Below are positions 7,872 through 16,986 of a stretch of DNA of 64,000 bases, one piece after another. Every line of letters begins with the position of its first letter. Positions within the stretch are counted from its first letter, which is position 1. The notes below the pieces were generated by a model that had not been told where the DNA came from, ran no database searches, and saw only the letters and a list, made by a program, of their open reading frames with translations. Origin of the DNA: Candidatus Gastranaerophilales bacterium (lineage in GTDB: Bacteria > Cyanobacteriota > Vampirovibrionia > Gastranaerophilales > Gastranaerophilaceae); contig CANQRH010000004.1 of assembly GCA_947626225.1 (NCBI GenBank), forward strand, positions 62,001 through 126,000, in the 5' to 3' direction. The position numbers and the translations under genes were made by a program.

Positions 7872-9179
7872 TTAATTTTCCATGCTTTTTATATTTTTTA
7901 CGAGCATAAAAAGCATTATCATACAAAGTATTACGGCTGAAGAACATAATCCCAGCCAAAATCCGTTAAGATTCATACCGAATTTGAAAGCTAAAATATA
8001 CCCAAGCGGTATTGATATGAGCCAGTATGATATAAAATTCGCCGCAAGTACAACCCCTGTCTTTTTAATTCCTTTAAATATTCCCGAAAGTGAAACTTGC
8101 AGACCGTCGAACACTTGAAACATCGCAAGTATATAAATGACCGGGACGGATATTTTAATAAGCTGTACATCTTTTGTAAACAAGCTTACCAGAAATTCCG
8201 GGAACAATGCAAAAATAATTGCACTGCAAGCCATAAATCCCACTGATATTATAATTCCCACAAATGAATATCTTTTCAAATCGGGAATATTTTTTTCTCC
8301 GTTTGCAAATCCGACTTTTACCGCTATTGCATTGGATATGGCAAGCGGTACCATAAACGAAACCGTTGTGAGAGTACATACAAGATTTTGTGCCGCCGCA
8401 TAGACTCCCGCAACTCTGCCCATAAATATTGCTATACTGTTAAAAGCGACAAATTCTACAAGAATTGCGCAGGAAATCGGGATGCCAAGTTTTACAAGAC
8501 TTTTATAATAACTGAAGTCTTTATAATCTTTGAAATTCATTATTCTTAAACAATAAATTAACAGAACAATTCCCATAAAATATCTGACTGCAAAACTTGC
8601 AATTGCAAGTCCAAGTACGCCCAAAGACGGTATTATTCCCCATCCGAAAACCAGGATTATGTTCAACGCGATATTCAAAATAACCGAGAATACGGTTACC
8701 AAATTAGGAAACATTACTATTTCAAATGCCTGCAGAAATTCCTTTAATGCAGCATGTAAGTATCCGCCGAATGTTGCCAGTGCCGTTACAAACATATACT
8801 GCTTTATCATAGGAACAAGGTGCGGTTCAAATTTCAAATAATCAATAACCGGAATAAAAGCAAATACCGCAATCATGACTATAAAAGCCAAAAGCATTGC
8901 AAACCTGAGCGTCGGATAAAAGTATTTTTTTGCACATTTTTTCTCCCCTCGGTAATTTGACAGGATTGGGGATACGCTTACTATCAGCCCTATTCCGAAA
9001 GTTTGAATACAGTTAGTTATTGCTGTAGCAATAGAAATCGCGGCAAGAGTGTCGGTTGAATGTCTTCCGGCAATCAATACATCGCCGGCGCCGATAAGGA
9101 TAAACCCAAGATTTCCCATAATTATAGGCAGCGCGATGTTTAAAAGCTCTTTCGCATAATATTTAAAACTATTGCTCAT
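7872..9179 (-). CDS. MATE-family efflux transporter
   Basis: At 435 residues with about twelve hydrophobic segments, it fits multidrug and toxic compound extrusion carriers. Visible family features are the N-terminal IALPIIMGNLGFILIGAGDVLIAGRHSTDTLAA block and the repeated internal halves. The substrate and coupling ion (Na+ or H+) cannot be read from sequence. It is the first gene of a minus-strand run; ndk begins 35 bases after its stop. Confidence 0.9.
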   Translation of the reverse strand: MSNSFKYYAKELLNIALPIIMGNLGFILIGAGDVLIAGRHSTDTLAAISIATAITNCIQTFGIGLIVSVSPILSNYRGEKKCAKKYFYPTLRFAMLLAFIVMIAVFAFIPVIDYLKFEPHLVPMIKQYMFVTALATFGGYLHAALKEFLQAFEIVMFPNLVTVFSVILNIALNIILVFGWGIIPSLGVLGLAIASFAVRYFMGIVLLIYCLRIMNFKDYKDFSYYKSLVKLGIPISCAILVEFVAFNSIAIFMGRVAGVYAAAQNLVCTLTTVSFMVPLAISNAIAVKVGFANGEKNIPDLKRYSFVGIIISVGFMACSAIIFALFPEFLVSLFTKDVQLIKISVPVIYILAMFQVFDGLQVSLSGIFKGIKKTGVVLAANFISYWLISIPLGYILAFKFGMNLNGFWLGLCSSAVILCMIMLFMLVKNIKSMEN

Positions 9180-9303
9180 ACAAATATTATCCTAGCACAA
9201 ACATAAATTGAAAATCCCTGAATTGATAAATTAATCCGTTAAGATAAGTTAATATTTACTTCTTTTTTTATTCCTTATGCTAGAATATTAGAAAGAGGGG
9301 AGA

Positions 9304-11025
9304 ATGGCAAGAAGACAAAAAGAGCCTGATAACGAACTTGAAAGAAGCAGAACATTTGATAAAGTAATCGAATTTCTGCAATTCTTTTTTATCGGTTTTA
9401 TGGCGCTGCTTGTTATCTACCTTTTCTTTATTCAGGTAGTTGATTTGGGCAAATACCGTACCCGTGCCAAAAACCAGCGCGTAGGCAGAATATTTTCGAT
9501 GCGGGGCGATATATTTGACAGAAACGGTATAAAACTTGCCACTGATAAAGTTTTTTCCGATGTTTATGCACATCCCGCGGATTATGACCATACTCCCGAA
9601 GAACTTGCACAAAAGCTTTCTCCTTTGTTGAATATGCCTAAAGATAAGCTTCTTGTAAAATTAAAGAAACCTGGGCCCGTTATTACTCTTGCAAAAGATG
9701 TTAACAGAAATACGGCCGAACAGATTGCAAAACTTCATCTGCGGGAAATCAGTTTAGGTAAGAAAAACACCAGAGAATACCCGCAGGGTACGCTTGCCGC
9801 GCATATTTTGGGATATTATAATTTTGATGCGGACATTGCAAACGGTGTTGAATATACCGCAAAAGACAGGCTTGAACATGTAATTAATACGGTTAAATAC
9901 CAAAAAACACGCGACGGAAAAATAATTTATGATTTTACAACCGATCCCGTGGCAACCACAAAAAATCCAAAAGGTGAAAATGTTACTTTAACCATTGATG
10001 CTGCCATACAGCATATCTGTGAAAAAGAAATAGAAAAAATGGTTAATGAGAAAAACGCCGAAAGAGGAACGGTTATCGTAATGAATCCTAAAAACGGTGA
10101 AATTCTTGCTTATGCGGTTTATCCGACATTTGATCCGAACAGTTATAAGACCGCTACCCCGCAGCAGCTTAAAAACTGGACGCTAACAGATGTTTTTCCG
10201 CCCGGCTCTACTTTTAAAACAATTACGGTTGCTTCCGCAATGGATTTGGGAAAAATAAACGAAAATTCTACCGTTCTTGATACGGGAAAAACCACAATCG
10301 GTAAATGGGAAATTAAAAATTATGACTATGATATTCGCCCCTATCCCGGAAATATCAGCCTTGAATATTTGTTTGAACATTCAAGCAACATAGGTTCGAT
10401 TAATGTCGCAAGAACAATGTCGCCTCTCGAATTTTACGGTGTTTTGAAAAAATTCGGATTTGGCAGTAAAACAGGTATAGATTTGCCCGGAGAATCAGTC
10501 GGGCTTTTGCCTTACTGGGCGCATTGGGATCAGGGTATACATGCTACCATGGCATACGGATACGGAACATCGGTAACTGCAATTCAAATGATTTCCGCCG
10601 TTCAAGCGCTTGCCAATAACGGGGTGAAAATTACTCCCCATATTATAAAATACCCTCAGGAAGAATTTGATAAAAAAATCCATTATACACAGGTTATAAA
10701 ACCGGAAACCGCTCGTACCATTACAAAACTGCTTGCGGCATCAATTAATAACGGCCGTTCGGTAATTAAAATGGATAAGTACAATGTTGCGGCAAAAACC
10801 GGAACATCAAGAAAACCGAAAGAAAATTCGGCAGGATACACCCCGTTTATGTATACATCAACCATCGGTTATCTCCCCGCATCTGATCCGCAGGTATTGA
10901 TATACGTTATGGTAGACAGTGCAAAATCGGGAGCAATTTGGGGAAACACGGTTGCAGGCCCGGTTTTCCATGAAGTCGCAACTCAAATTGCCAGAATTAT
11001 GAATTTAAAACCCGACAAAAAATAA
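9304..11025 (+). CDS. ftsI: Penicillin-binding protein, class B (FtsI/PBP2-type transpeptidase)
   Basis: This enzyme cross-links septal peptidoglycan. One membrane segment lies at about residues 22-43, followed by the class B pedestal motif (RGDIFDRNG) and the transpeptidase motifs SxxK (PGSTFKT, near 301), SxN (HSSNIGS, near 360) and KTG (AAKTGTS, near 498). Length 573 is normal, with no PASTA domain. AGAGGGG lies just before the ATG. It is followed by murE after ten bases, as in dcw-type clusters, which supports a division role rather than elongation. Confidence 0.92.
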   Translation: MARRQKEPDNELERSRTFDKVIEFLQFFFIGFMALLVIYLFFIQVVDLGKYRTRAKNQRVGRIFSMRGDIFDRNGIKLATDKVFSDVYAHPADYDHTPEELAQKLSPLLNMPKDKLLVKLKKPGPVITLAKDVNRNTAEQIAKLHLREISLGKKNTREYPQGTLAAHILGYYNFDADIANGVEYTAKDRLEHVINTVKYQKTRDGKIIYDFTTDPVATTKNPKGENVTLTIDAAIQHICEKEIEKMVNEKNAERGTVIVMNPKNGEILAYAVYPTFDPNSYKTATPQQLKNWTLTDVFPPGSTFKTITVASAMDLGKINENSTVLDTGKTTIGKWEIKNYDYDIRPYPGNISLEYLFEHSSNIGSINVARTMSPLEFYGVLKKFGFGSKTGIDLPGESVGLLPYWAHWDQGIHATMAYGYGTSVTAIQMISAVQALANNGVKITPHIIKYPQEEFDKKIHYTQVIKPETARTITKLLAASINNGRSVIKMDKYNVAAKTGTSRKPKENSAGYTPFMYTSTIGYLPASDPQVLIYVMVDSAKSGAIWGNTVAGPVFHEVATQIARIMNLKPDKK

Positions 11026-11035
11026 GGAGAAATTA

Positions 11036-12511
11036 ATGAAACTGGAAGAACTTATTGAATATTTAGACTATAAAGACTTGGTTAATTTTAAAAACGTTGA
11101 AATCACCGGAATTTCGTATAATTCCAAAACTGTAAAAAAAGGTGATATATTTGTCTGCCTTACGGGTGAACATGCTGACGGGCATGAATATGCTTCAATG
11201 GCTGTTGAAAACGGCGCTGCAGCATTGCTTGCCGAAAGAAAAGTTGAAAATGTTAACGTTCCGCAGATTATTGTTGCATCTTCAAGGCATAAAATAGCGG
11301 ATATTGCGGACAGATTTTATTCCAGTCCTTCAAAGGGTATTAATCTTATAGGTATTACCGGAACAAACGGAAAAACTACGGTTACGCATCTTATTCAAAA
11401 AATTATGGAAGAAAACGGCAGAAAATGTGCACTTGTAGGAACATTAGGCTATAAACTCACTTCCAACGGCGAATACAGAGATGCTAAACACACAACTCCT
11501 CAGGCACCCGAATTGCAGGCAACTTTCAGAATGATAAAAGATGTTGAAAAGATTGATAATATTGTTATGGAAGTAAGTTCTCATGCGCTTGAACAAAACA
11601 GAACCGGCGGATGCAGATTTAACGGCGCGGTGCTTACAAATCTTACGCAAGACCACCTTGATTACCACATTACCATGGACAATTATTTTAACGCAAAAGC
11701 TATTTTGTTCAAGAATTTGAAAGAAGGCTGTTTTGCCGTGATAAATGCTGATGATGCTTATGCTCAAAGGTTTTTGGATGTTGTGCCGAAAAACGTAAAA
11801 AAATATACTTACGGCGTAAAAAACTTTGCGGATATTGCCGCTAAAGATATTCATTTTTCTTCTGCGGGAGCCGAGTTTACACTTGTTCAAGGCGAAAATG
11901 AATATAAAGTTAATCTTCATATGAACGGGATGTTCAGTGTTTATAATGTTCTTGCCGCTGTTACGGCGTCTTTTGCGATGGGAATTGATATAAAGATTGC
12001 ATTGAAAGCGTTGGAAACCGTAAAAGGTGTTGCCGGCAGATTTGAAGCTGTAGTTAAAAAACCGCTCGTAATTGTCGATTACGCTCACACTCCCGACGGA
12101 TTGGAAAATGTATTGAAAGCCGCAAGAGAAATTACTCCTCAGGGTAGTAAACTTATATGTTTATTCGGATGCGGCGGGGACAGAGATGCCACCAAACGCC
12201 CTAAAATGGGTGCTATCGCACAAAAACTTGCCGATAAAATAGTCATTACAAGCGATAACCCCAGAAGTGAAGATCCGCAGGTTATAATAACGGATATTAT
12301 CACAGGCTTGCAGTCCGTTAACGGCGAAAATGTTATTGTTGAACCGGACAGAGGCAGTGCAATTGCTCTTTTAAAAACCATTGCCGGTAATAATGACGTT
12401 GTAGTTATTGCGGGTAAAGGACATGAGGATTATCAAATTCTTAAAGACCGGACTATTCATTTTGATGACAGGGAAGAAGCCCGTAAAGTCTTTGAAGGAA
12501 GCGTGATTTAA
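11036..12511 (+). CDS. murE: UDP-N-acetylmuramoyl-tripeptide synthetase MurE, meso-DAP type
   Basis: MurE adds the third residue to the UDP-MurNAc dipeptide. ATP-binding GITGTNGKTT sits near residue 110, the central domain has TTPQAPE and EVSSHALEQNR, and the substrate loop reads DNPRSEDP near residue 408. DNPR is the signature for meso-diaminopimelate rather than lysine, as expected for a diderm. Length 491 is typical. AAGGAG precedes the start. It overlaps nagA by one base. Confidence 0.96.
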   Translation: MKLEELIEYLDYKDLVNFKNVEITGISYNSKTVKKGDIFVCLTGEHADGHEYASMAVENGAAALLAERKVENVNVPQIIVASSRHKIADIADRFYSSPSKGINLIGITGTNGKTTVTHLIQKIMEENGRKCALVGTLGYKLTSNGEYRDAKHTTPQAPELQATFRMIKDVEKIDNIVMEVSSHALEQNRTGGCRFNGAVLTNLTQDHLDYHITMDNYFNAKAILFKNLKEGCFAVINADDAYAQRFLDVVPKNVKKYTYGVKNFADIAAKDIHFSSAGAEFTLVQGENEYKVNLHMNGMFSVYNVLAAVTASFAMGIDIKIALKALETVKGVAGRFEAVVKKPLVIVDYAHTPDGLENVLKAAREITPQGSKLICLFGCGGDRDATKRPKMGAIAQKLADKIVITSDNPRSEDPQVIITDIITGLQSVNGENVIVEPDRGSAIALLKTIAGNNDVVVIAGKGHEDYQILKDRTIHFDDREEARKVFEGSVI

Positions 12512-13413
12512 TGAGGACAAAACTGCTTACGGAACAACATTTTCATGGCGCTTTCGGAGTGGATTTTAACCGTGCGTCTGTTGAGGATGTTTTATATTTG
12601 TCAAAAGAAATTCTCAAATACGGGATTGGCGGGATTTTCCCGACCATTGTTACAGATACTCCCGAAAACACAAAACGCGCAATATCCGTTATTAAAGAAG
12701 CCGCGAAAAGGCAGTCTGATGATTCGGCAAAAATTTTAGGTGTGCATCTTGAAGGTATTTTTCTCAATCCTGAGAAAAAAGGTATTCACGATGAAAAATT
12801 ATTTTTACCTTTAACCGCGGAAAATTTCCGAAAAATTGAGGATGATTTTATTAAAATTGTCACTCTTGCACCGGAACTTGATGAAGATTTGATTGATTGT
12901 CTGATTTCCAAAGGGATAAAAGTTCAGGCGGGACATTGTCTCGGAGCCGATTTAAAAAACTGTACAGGGGTTACGCATCTTTTCAATGCGATGTCCGGAA
13001 TTACTCACAGAGGAGCTTCAACTGCCCTATCAGCAATTGTTAATGACGATATTTATACCGAAATTATTGCTGACGGCGTTCATGTTTCCGATGAAGCTTT
13101 AAAACTTGTTTTTAAAACCAAACCTCAGGATAAAGTTATTCTTATAAGTGATTGCCTGCCGGTTACCAAAAGTAAAATCGGAAGTTTTAACTTTGCCGGC
13201 AGTGAAATTTATTATGACGGTATCAAGGCTGTTTCAAAAGACGGAACGATTGCGGGAAGTACAGTGCTTTTACCCGATATTATCAAACGACTTGCGAAAA
13301 ATAACTTATTTAATCCTCAATATATTGAAAATCCTTATAATTACCACAATATCGATTTAAAAGGGTTTGCGGAATGGGATGAAGAATTCAATATTGTAAA
13401 GGTTATTTTATGA
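12511..13413 (+). CDS. nagA: N-acetylglucosamine-6-phosphate deacetylase, shortened N-terminus
   Basis: NagA removes acetate from GlcNAc-6-P. Active-site blocks are present: the metal ligand Glu in GVHLEGIFLNP, GHCLGAD, THLFNAMSGITHRG, IADGVHV and the catalytic Asp in LISDCLPVT. At 300 residues it is about 80 shorter than usual. It begins at TEQHFHGAFGVDF, the block that normally follows a 45-55 residue N-terminal part of the beta-sandwich domain, and the C-terminal sandwich strands are also short. It overlaps murE by one base and the next gene by four, so an upstream missed start is unlikely. It probably recycles cell-wall amino sugar. Confidence 0.85.
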   Translation: MRTKLLTEQHFHGAFGVDFNRASVEDVLYLSKEILKYGIGGIFPTIVTDTPENTKRAISVIKEAAKRQSDDSAKILGVHLEGIFLNPEKKGIHDEKLFLPLTAENFRKIEDDFIKIVTLAPELDEDLIDCLISKGIKVQAGHCLGADLKNCTGVTHLFNAMSGITHRGASTALSAIVNDDIYTEIIADGVHVSDEALKLVFKTKPQDKVILISDCLPVTKSKIGSFNFAGSEIYYDGIKAVSKDGTIAGSTVLLPDIIKRLAKNNLFNPQYIENPYNYHNIDLKGFAEWDEEFNIVKVIL

Positions 13414-14447
13414 AAAAGCTTGAAGATTTTGCCGATGATATAAGCAAATGCTCCAAATGCGGACTATGTCAGTCTGTCTGCCCCGTTTATAAAATTACGG
13501 GTAATGATTGTGCGGTTTCCCGCGGGAAATTCGTTATGCTTTCCGGAATTTTGAAAGGTGATTTAAAATTAAGCAAAACAATCAATAAATATCTGGATTT
13601 GTGTTTGCGATGCGGAAAATGCAGCGACTTCTGCCCTTCTTCAATTGATGTATGCAAAATTTTTGCTCAGGCAAAACATGAGTATGTAAAAAATACGCTG
13701 TTCGGAAAATTTCAATTTTTTCTGCAGTCGGAATTAGTATTCGGTAATTTTTTAAAGCTTTTTAAAAGAAAACAGGATAAAAAACAAAACGGCGGAAAGT
13801 TAAGGCTTGTGTATTTTAAAGGTTGTGTTAACAATATTTTTCCGAACAATTTTATAAAAAAAATACCGGATGCGGAACTCATTGAAAAAGATTTTGATTG
13901 CTGCGGTATACCGTTTTTATCTTCGGGAAATTTACAAAGATATGAACTTGCAAAAAAGCGGAACATGGAATTGTTAAATCCGGAAGATATTGTGCTGACG
14001 GACTGTGCAAGCTGTGAGAGTACATTAAAAAGCTACTATGACGATAATTCGCCGAATTTTATTAATTTAGGAGAACTTGTTGTTAAACAAAATATGAAAT
14101 TCCGGTTTAAAAAAACGTTAAAAGTGACGTTTCATAAACCGTGCCACTTAAAAAACGATGATTTTCTCATTCCGTTATTGAACAACTGTGAAAATATTGA
14201 TTATGTAAAATCCGAAAACTATGATGACTGCTGCGGATTTGCGGGCGAATTTGCATTAAAAAATCCGAGGATTTCAAAAGAAATTTCAATTAAAAAAGCT
14301 GAAAATATACTTAAAACGAATGCGGATATTGTTATAACAACTTGTCCCGCCTGTGTTATAGGCTTGAAATGCGCTCTGCGGGGAAAGAATATAAAAGTTA
14401 TGAGTCTTGCACGGTTTTTATCTGAGGCGGTTATTGTTTCCGAATAG
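13410..14447 (+). CDS. (Fe-S)-binding oxidoreductase subunit, GlcF/heterodisulfide-reductase type
   Basis: Two 4Fe-4S ferredoxin motifs lie in the first 75 residues (CSKCGLCQSVCP and CLRCGKCSDFCP). Two cysteine-rich CCG domains follow (FDCCGIPF near 170 and DDCCGFAGEF near 275), each preceded by its partner Cys (FKGCVNN, FHKPCHLK). This is the layout of GlcF (glycolate oxidase Fe-S subunit), LutA-like and HdrD-like proteins. The flavoprotein partner (GlcD) is not adjacent, so the electron donor is unknown. Length 345 is slightly short for GlcF. It overlaps nagA by four bases. Confidence 0.82.
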   Translation: MKKLEDFADDISKCSKCGLCQSVCPVYKITGNDCAVSRGKFVMLSGILKGDLKLSKTINKYLDLCLRCGKCSDFCPSSIDVCKIFAQAKHEYVKNTLFGKFQFFLQSELVFGNFLKLFKRKQDKKQNGGKLRLVYFKGCVNNIFPNNFIKKIPDAELIEKDFDCCGIPFLSSGNLQRYELAKKRNMELLNPEDIVLTDCASCESTLKSYYDDNSPNFINLGELVVKQNMKFRFKKTLKVTFHKPCHLKNDDFLIPLLNNCENIDYVKSENYDDCCGFAGEFALKNPRISKEISIKKAENILKTNADIVITTCPACVIGLKCALRGKNIKVMSLARFLSEAVIVSE

Positions 14448-14493
14448 AGTTTAAATTTTTATGGCATGATGCTAATCTTGATATTTTAATAAA

Positions 14494-15318
14494 TCATTTA
14501 TGATTATCTTTACCAAGTTCGTTAGCTTTTTGAGCTGTTTTTGAAATAACATCCAAGAAAAGCTTGGCGGAATTTTCTTCATTCATCACGGAAATTCCGA
14601 CAAATGTACAGCCGCCTTTGGTTGCAACATTGTCTATAAGTGTTTGAACGGGTGTTTCTCTCCTATGTTCAACCATTTTGGCCGAACCGATTGCCGTTTG
14701 ATATGCAAGTTCAAGTGATTTTTCGTAATCAAGCCCGAGTTTTTCGCCTGCACGTGCTATATCTTCCATAACTTTATAGAAAAACGCGGGGCCTGAACCT
14801 GATATTGCGGTTACTATATCAATTTGGTTTTCTTCGACTTCAATTGCTTTACCGATGTTTGATAACAATTCGATAACAAATTTTATATCCGCTTCTTCGG
14901 CAAATCTGCCCTTGCAAACTCCGCTCATCCCTTCAAGGACTAATGCCGGAGTATTTGGCATTACGCGTACAACCTTCCTTTCTCCGATTATACTTTCAAT
15001 TTTTTCCGTAGAAACACCGGCACAAACGGAAACCGTAAGTTTATCGGAAGTTATTTCATCTTTTATTTCTTCAAAAATTTGTGATGCAAAATTCGGTTTT
15101 ACGGCGATAAATACAACATCGCATTGTTTTACAAGTGCTTTATTATCGGAAATAACATCAATACCAAGCCTTTGATGTGCGGATTTCGCAAATTCCGCAT
15201 TTGCTTCGGAGCCTTTTAATTTCTCAGACGGTACAAATCCAGATGAAATAATTCCTTTTATGATTGCTCCCGCCATTTTTCCGCATCCGATAAAACCTAT
15301 TGTGCAATTTTTGTTCAT
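14494..15318 (-). CDS. proC: Pyrroline-5-carboxylate reductase
   Basis: ProC makes proline from pyrroline-5-carboxylate with NAD(P)H. The Rossmann start IGFIGCGKMAGAIIKG, the middle block VRVMPNTPALVLEGMSG, and the C-terminal dimerisation block AISGSGPAFFYKVMEDIARAGEKLGL with ATKGGCT (usually ATPGGTT) are all present. Length 274 is normal. It is a single gene on the minus strand, divergent from rpmH. Confidence 0.95.
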   Translation of the reverse strand: MNKNCTIGFIGCGKMAGAIIKGIISSGFVPSEKLKGSEANAEFAKSAHQRLGIDVISDNKALVKQCDVVFIAVKPNFASQIFEEIKDEITSDKLTVSVCAGVSTEKIESIIGERKVVRVMPNTPALVLEGMSGVCKGRFAEEADIKFVIELLSNIGKAIEVEENQIDIVTAISGSGPAFFYKVMEDIARAGEKLGLDYEKSLELAYQTAIGSAKMVEHRRETPVQTLIDNVATKGGCTFVGISVMNEENSAKLFLDVISKTAQKANELGKDNHK

Positions 15319-15344
15319 ATTATTTAACCTGCTTTCAAATTATG

Positions 15345-15373
15345 TTGACTTGTAAATACTTTTCAATTACAGT
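15345..15373 (+). promoter_or_regulatory. Promoter of rpmH-rnpA
   Basis: TTGACT (15345-15350), 17-bp spacer and TACAGT (15368-15373) lie 34 bases upstream of rpmH. AAAGGA provides a ribosome binding site. Confidence 0.5.
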
Positions 15374-15406
15374 GGAATCATACGACAAACAAAAAGGAAT
15401 TAAAAT

Positions 15407-15559
15407 ATGAGACGTACACTAGAAGGAACAAAAGTAAAAAGACAGCATGTAAGCGGATTTAGAGCAAGAATGGCTACCCCCGGCGGACAGGAAGTTATGA
15501 ACAGACGCCGTGCAAAAGGTCGTCATAAATTGGCTGTAACGGCTAAAAAACGTGCTTAA
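15407..15559 (+). CDS. rpmH: 50S ribosomal protein L34
   Basis: The 50-residue protein starts [19 protein letters not shown], continues with ARMATPGGQ and ends in [24 protein letters not shown]-x-x-KR and SGFRARM are the pattern of cyanobacterial L34 rather than the KRTFQPS type of proteobacteria and firmicutes. It is followed after two bases by rnpA, the usual order. Confidence 0.97.
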   Translation: MRRTLEGTKVKRQHVSGFRARMATPGGQEVMNRRRAKGRHKLAVTAKKRA

Positions 15560-15561
15560 AT

Positions 15562-15930
15562 ATGTTGCCGGTTCAATACAGACTGAAAAAAAGAACAGCT
15601 TTTACAGCTACTTACAGGGTTAAAAATTCCGTTCATAAAGACGGTGTTACTTTGTTTGCAGGTATATTGAAAAAAGATTCCGACACCCCTACCCGTGTCG
15701 GATTTGTTGTGAGTAAGAAAACTCATAAACGCGCCGTCAAAAGAAACAGACTAAAACGATTGATGAGAGAATCATACAGACTTTTGCTTAAATCCGATGA
15801 TTTAGGATGTTCTCAAGAATTCCTTTCACTTGTATTTGTCGGTACGGAACGCGCACTTGATAAAAATTTCAATGAAATGCACAATATTGTAAGTTCACTT
15901 TTGCATTCGCTGAGGGTTGAAAATGCTTGA
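15562..15930 (+). CDS. rnpA: Ribonuclease P protein component
   Basis: This small basic protein (122 residues) supports the RNase P RNA in tRNA 5' maturation. It has the start MLPVQYRLKKRTAFTATY, GFVVSKKTHKRAVKRNRLKRLMRE (the RNR motif near residue 60) and the expected length. It lies two bases after rpmH and overlaps the next gene by eight bases. The yidD-yidC-jag genes that often follow are not present here. Confidence 0.95.
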   Translation: MLPVQYRLKKRTAFTATYRVKNSVHKDGVTLFAGILKKDSDTPTRVGFVVSKKTHKRAVKRNRLKRLMRESYRLLLKSDDLGCSQEFLSLVFVGTERALDKNFNEMHNIVSSLLHSLRVENA

Positions 15931-16441
15931 AGGAATTTTTGTTGAAAAAGTTTTGACGCATGAAAATATTCGTGCATACCCGATAGAACCGCAGGAAACT
16001 TCCGGATATTTTGTCGGTTCACAGGCGATTTACAGGTATTCGCTAAAGGATTCGGATTATCCGACGGTGATTGTTTGCGATGCGCTTTATGATAATGAAG
16101 GCGGTATAATTTATCCGGGGCATTACGAACTTGCTCTTACGGATTCTCGTGAATTTTTGATACTTCTGCAGTCAAAAACACCCCGTGCGGTAATTCCCGT
16201 GATAAAAATTGAAGAAGATGACACGGAACAGGCACGTTTAAATAATAAAACCGTAAAAAAAGAGCTTAAAAAAGAACAAAAAGCGCGTGAAAAAACGAAT
16301 AAAAAACGTGCGAGAGTTGCAATGCCGCCCGATGAACCGAAAATATACTCGGAAGCCTCGCTTGAACATCATCCGGACGGGTATTACATTATAAAATATC
16401 AGCGCGGAACAATTAAAGCTTGGGGCGTATTTAAAGGTTAA
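15923..16441 (+). CDS. Hypothetical protein, 172 aa, rnpA-linked
   Basis: The ATG at 15923 is preferred (GAGGG six bases upstream). The N-terminal 95 residues look like a beta-rich globular domain (GSQAIYRYS, YPGHYELALTD, FLILLQSKTPRAVIPVIKIEE). A highly charged Lys/Glu helix follows (about residues 105-140), and the protein ends in YYIIKYQRGTIKAWGVFKG. No signal peptide or membrane segment is seen. I do not recognise the family. Overlap with rnpA by eight bases suggests coupled translation. Confidence 0.75.
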   Translation: MLEGIFVEKVLTHENIRAYPIEPQETSGYFVGSQAIYRYSLKDSDYPTVIVCDALYDNEGGIIYPGHYELALTDSREFLILLQSKTPRAVIPVIKIEEDDTEQARLNNKTVKKELKKEQKAREKTNKKRARVAMPPDEPKIYSEASLEHHPDGYYIIKYQRGTIKAWGVFKG

Positions 16442-16533
16442 ATAAATAAAAAAATAAAAAACTTGATTTTTAGTTTTTACCGTTTCATAATATAAACGTT
16501 AAGCCTGAATAGCTTAATGTGAAAATAAAATAG

Positions 16534-16668
<135 letters not shown>

Positions 16669-16766
16669 ATTTGTGTAATTGACTGTTTTTTAAGTATAAT
16701 AAAATTCTATTAAAAAGTATAAAGGATTATTATAATGCCAAACGAAAACGAGATATTAATAAAATA

Positions 16767-16976
16767 TTGAATGAATATACAATAAAAGAAACCTTATCAA
16801 AAATCTTTTCTGGCGAGTATGTTTCTACAAAAGAGCGCAAAGAAGCGATGAAAAAAGCTATTGATATTGTTGCTACTGAAGAAAAAGCAAAGAAATCAAG
16901 TGAAAAAGAGAAATTAAGAATTGACATTCAAGCAAATGCCTTCAAAGCATTTATTGAAAGCATTAATGAAAATTAA
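16767..16976 (+). pseudogene. Small charged protein ORF, probably broken at its start
   Basis: The readable frame codes for a helical, charged protein of about 69 residues (NEYTIKETLSKIFSGEY, then a Lys/Glu-rich part, ending FKAFIESINEN). The only start in frame is a TTG at 16767. The same frame continues upstream as AKRKRDINKIL directly after an out-of-frame ATG at 16735. One missing base just after that ATG would explain the break. It may therefore be a 1-bp deletion mutant of an element gene, or it may start at TTG. The family is not recognised. Confidence 0.4.
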
Positions 16977-16986
16977 TTTTATCTCA

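Noticed and set aside
11444-12088. Minus-strand ORF of 214 codons opposite murE
   Set aside because: murE is certain on the other strand. The reverse ORF has no family features or ribosome binding site, and long antisense frames arise from its codon bias.
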